Positions 5,362 to 5,450 of a stretch of 5,450 nucleotides of DNA are shown here, one piece after another; the stretch's first letter is position 1; the number at the start of each line of letters is the position of its first letter. The DNA is from CAZQIC01 sp964593555 (lineage in GTDB: Bacteria > Bacteroidota > Bacteroidia > JAFLBG01). The position numbers and the translations under genes were made by a program. Location: assembly GCA_964593555.1 (NCBI GenBank), contig CAZQIC010000196.1:1-5450 (forward strand), read 5' to 3'. Under the pieces are notes generated by a model, which was not told the origin of the DNA, made no database searches, and saw only the letters and a list, made by a program, of their open reading frames with translations.

Positions 5362-5418
5362 TTATTTTAAAAAAGGAATAATATTTTTAATAAATTTTAA
5401 ATCTATTGACTTTGTCAT
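5362..5418 (-). CDS. Possible 18-codon leader frame, or out-of-frame true 5' end of the glycosyltransferase
   Basis: ATG at 5418-5416 opens a frame encoding MTKSIDLKFIKNIIPFLK and stops at TAA 5364-5362, 8 bp before the TTG start of the glycosyltransferase. It ends in T TTA AAA TAA: the heptamer T TTA AAA (5371-5365) has the X XXY YYZ form of -1 frameshift sites, and a -1 shift there leads, via codons for IIAT, straight into the glycosyltransferase frame. The ATG overlaps a TGA (ATGA) that closes another frame entering from the right edge, an arrangement typical of coupled genes. It may be a chance frame in AT-rich DNA, a translated leader, or the real start of the glycosyltransferase split by a homopolymer indel. 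Confidence 0.25.
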   Translation of the reverse strand: MTKSIDLKFIKNIIPFLK

Positions 5419-5450
5419 TTGTCTCTCCGTTGGATGATGCGCTCATTGCA
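5415..5450 (-). CDS. Possible C-terminal end of an upstream gene running in from the right edge
   Basis: One minus-strand frame is open from the right edge and stops at TGA 5417-5415, encoding CNERIIQRRDK. Another frame is also open from the edge and stops at TAA 5389-5387 (ending NDKVNRFKIY). With under 22 codons in either, I cannot decide which, if either, is the end of a real gene; the first is slightly favoured because its stop overlaps an ATG. If real, the glycosyltransferase is an internal gene of a longer minus-strand operon. Confidence 0.2.
   Translation of the reverse strand, partial: CNERIIQRRDK

Noticed and set aside
5434..5450. A plus-strand ATG ATG at 5434 that could start a divergent gene running off the right edge.
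   Set aside because: Only five or six codons are visible, with no promoter or family signal, so it cannot be supported.

Overview
The window looks like a piece of an AT-rich Bacteroidota (Bacteroidetes) chromosome. The evidence is a type IX secretion (T9SS) C-terminal sorting domain on one protein, a row of Sec signal peptides ending in the FAQ/KAQ/FSQ pattern common in that phylum, start regions that are A-rich without a Shine-Dalgarno sequence, and a TrmD with the CGHYKGIDER knot motif. No rRNA, tRNA, CRISPR array, insertion sequence or phage gene was found.

Layout. Positions 1-1235 (minus strand) hold the 5' part of a large exported protein that runs off the left edge. It has a signal peptide, a beta-rich N-terminal domain and then about 220 residues of almost pure Ala/Glu/Lys helix built from 8- and 12-residue repeats. 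This reading frame is easy to miss because it has no stop codon inside the window and because its complement contains long spurious open frames. A 59-bp divergent spacer separates it from four plus-strand genes: a small exported protein of unknown function (1295-1753), a periplasmic four-unit TPR protein (1821-2327), a six-cysteine exported protein (2406-2801) and a small PKD-domain protein with a T9SS sorting tail (2854-3465). A strong intrinsic terminator ends this block.

On the minus strand, converging on that terminator, lie a GT4-type glycosyltransferase (5353-4169) and, 10 bp downstream, trmD (4158-3487), the tRNA m1G37 methyltransferase. The last codons of trmD form one arm of the terminator of the opposing gene block. 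The glycosyltransferase lacks an ATG start. Just upstream of it is an 18-codon frame that ends directly after a T TTA AAA heptamer, and a -1 shift there would enter the glycosyltransferase frame.

The five genes from 1 to 3465 all encode exported proteins, so the left two thirds of the window is an envelope or surface block with mostly unknown functions. The right third pairs a sugar-transfer enzyme with a housekeeping tRNA-modifying enzyme, which probably reflects co-transcription rather than a shared pathway. I did not find a clear new biological system. The points most worth checking are the possible frameshift or misassigned start before the glycosyltransferase, the coding-sequence-embedded terminator, the A/E/K helix protein and a GC-rich intergenic hairpin.
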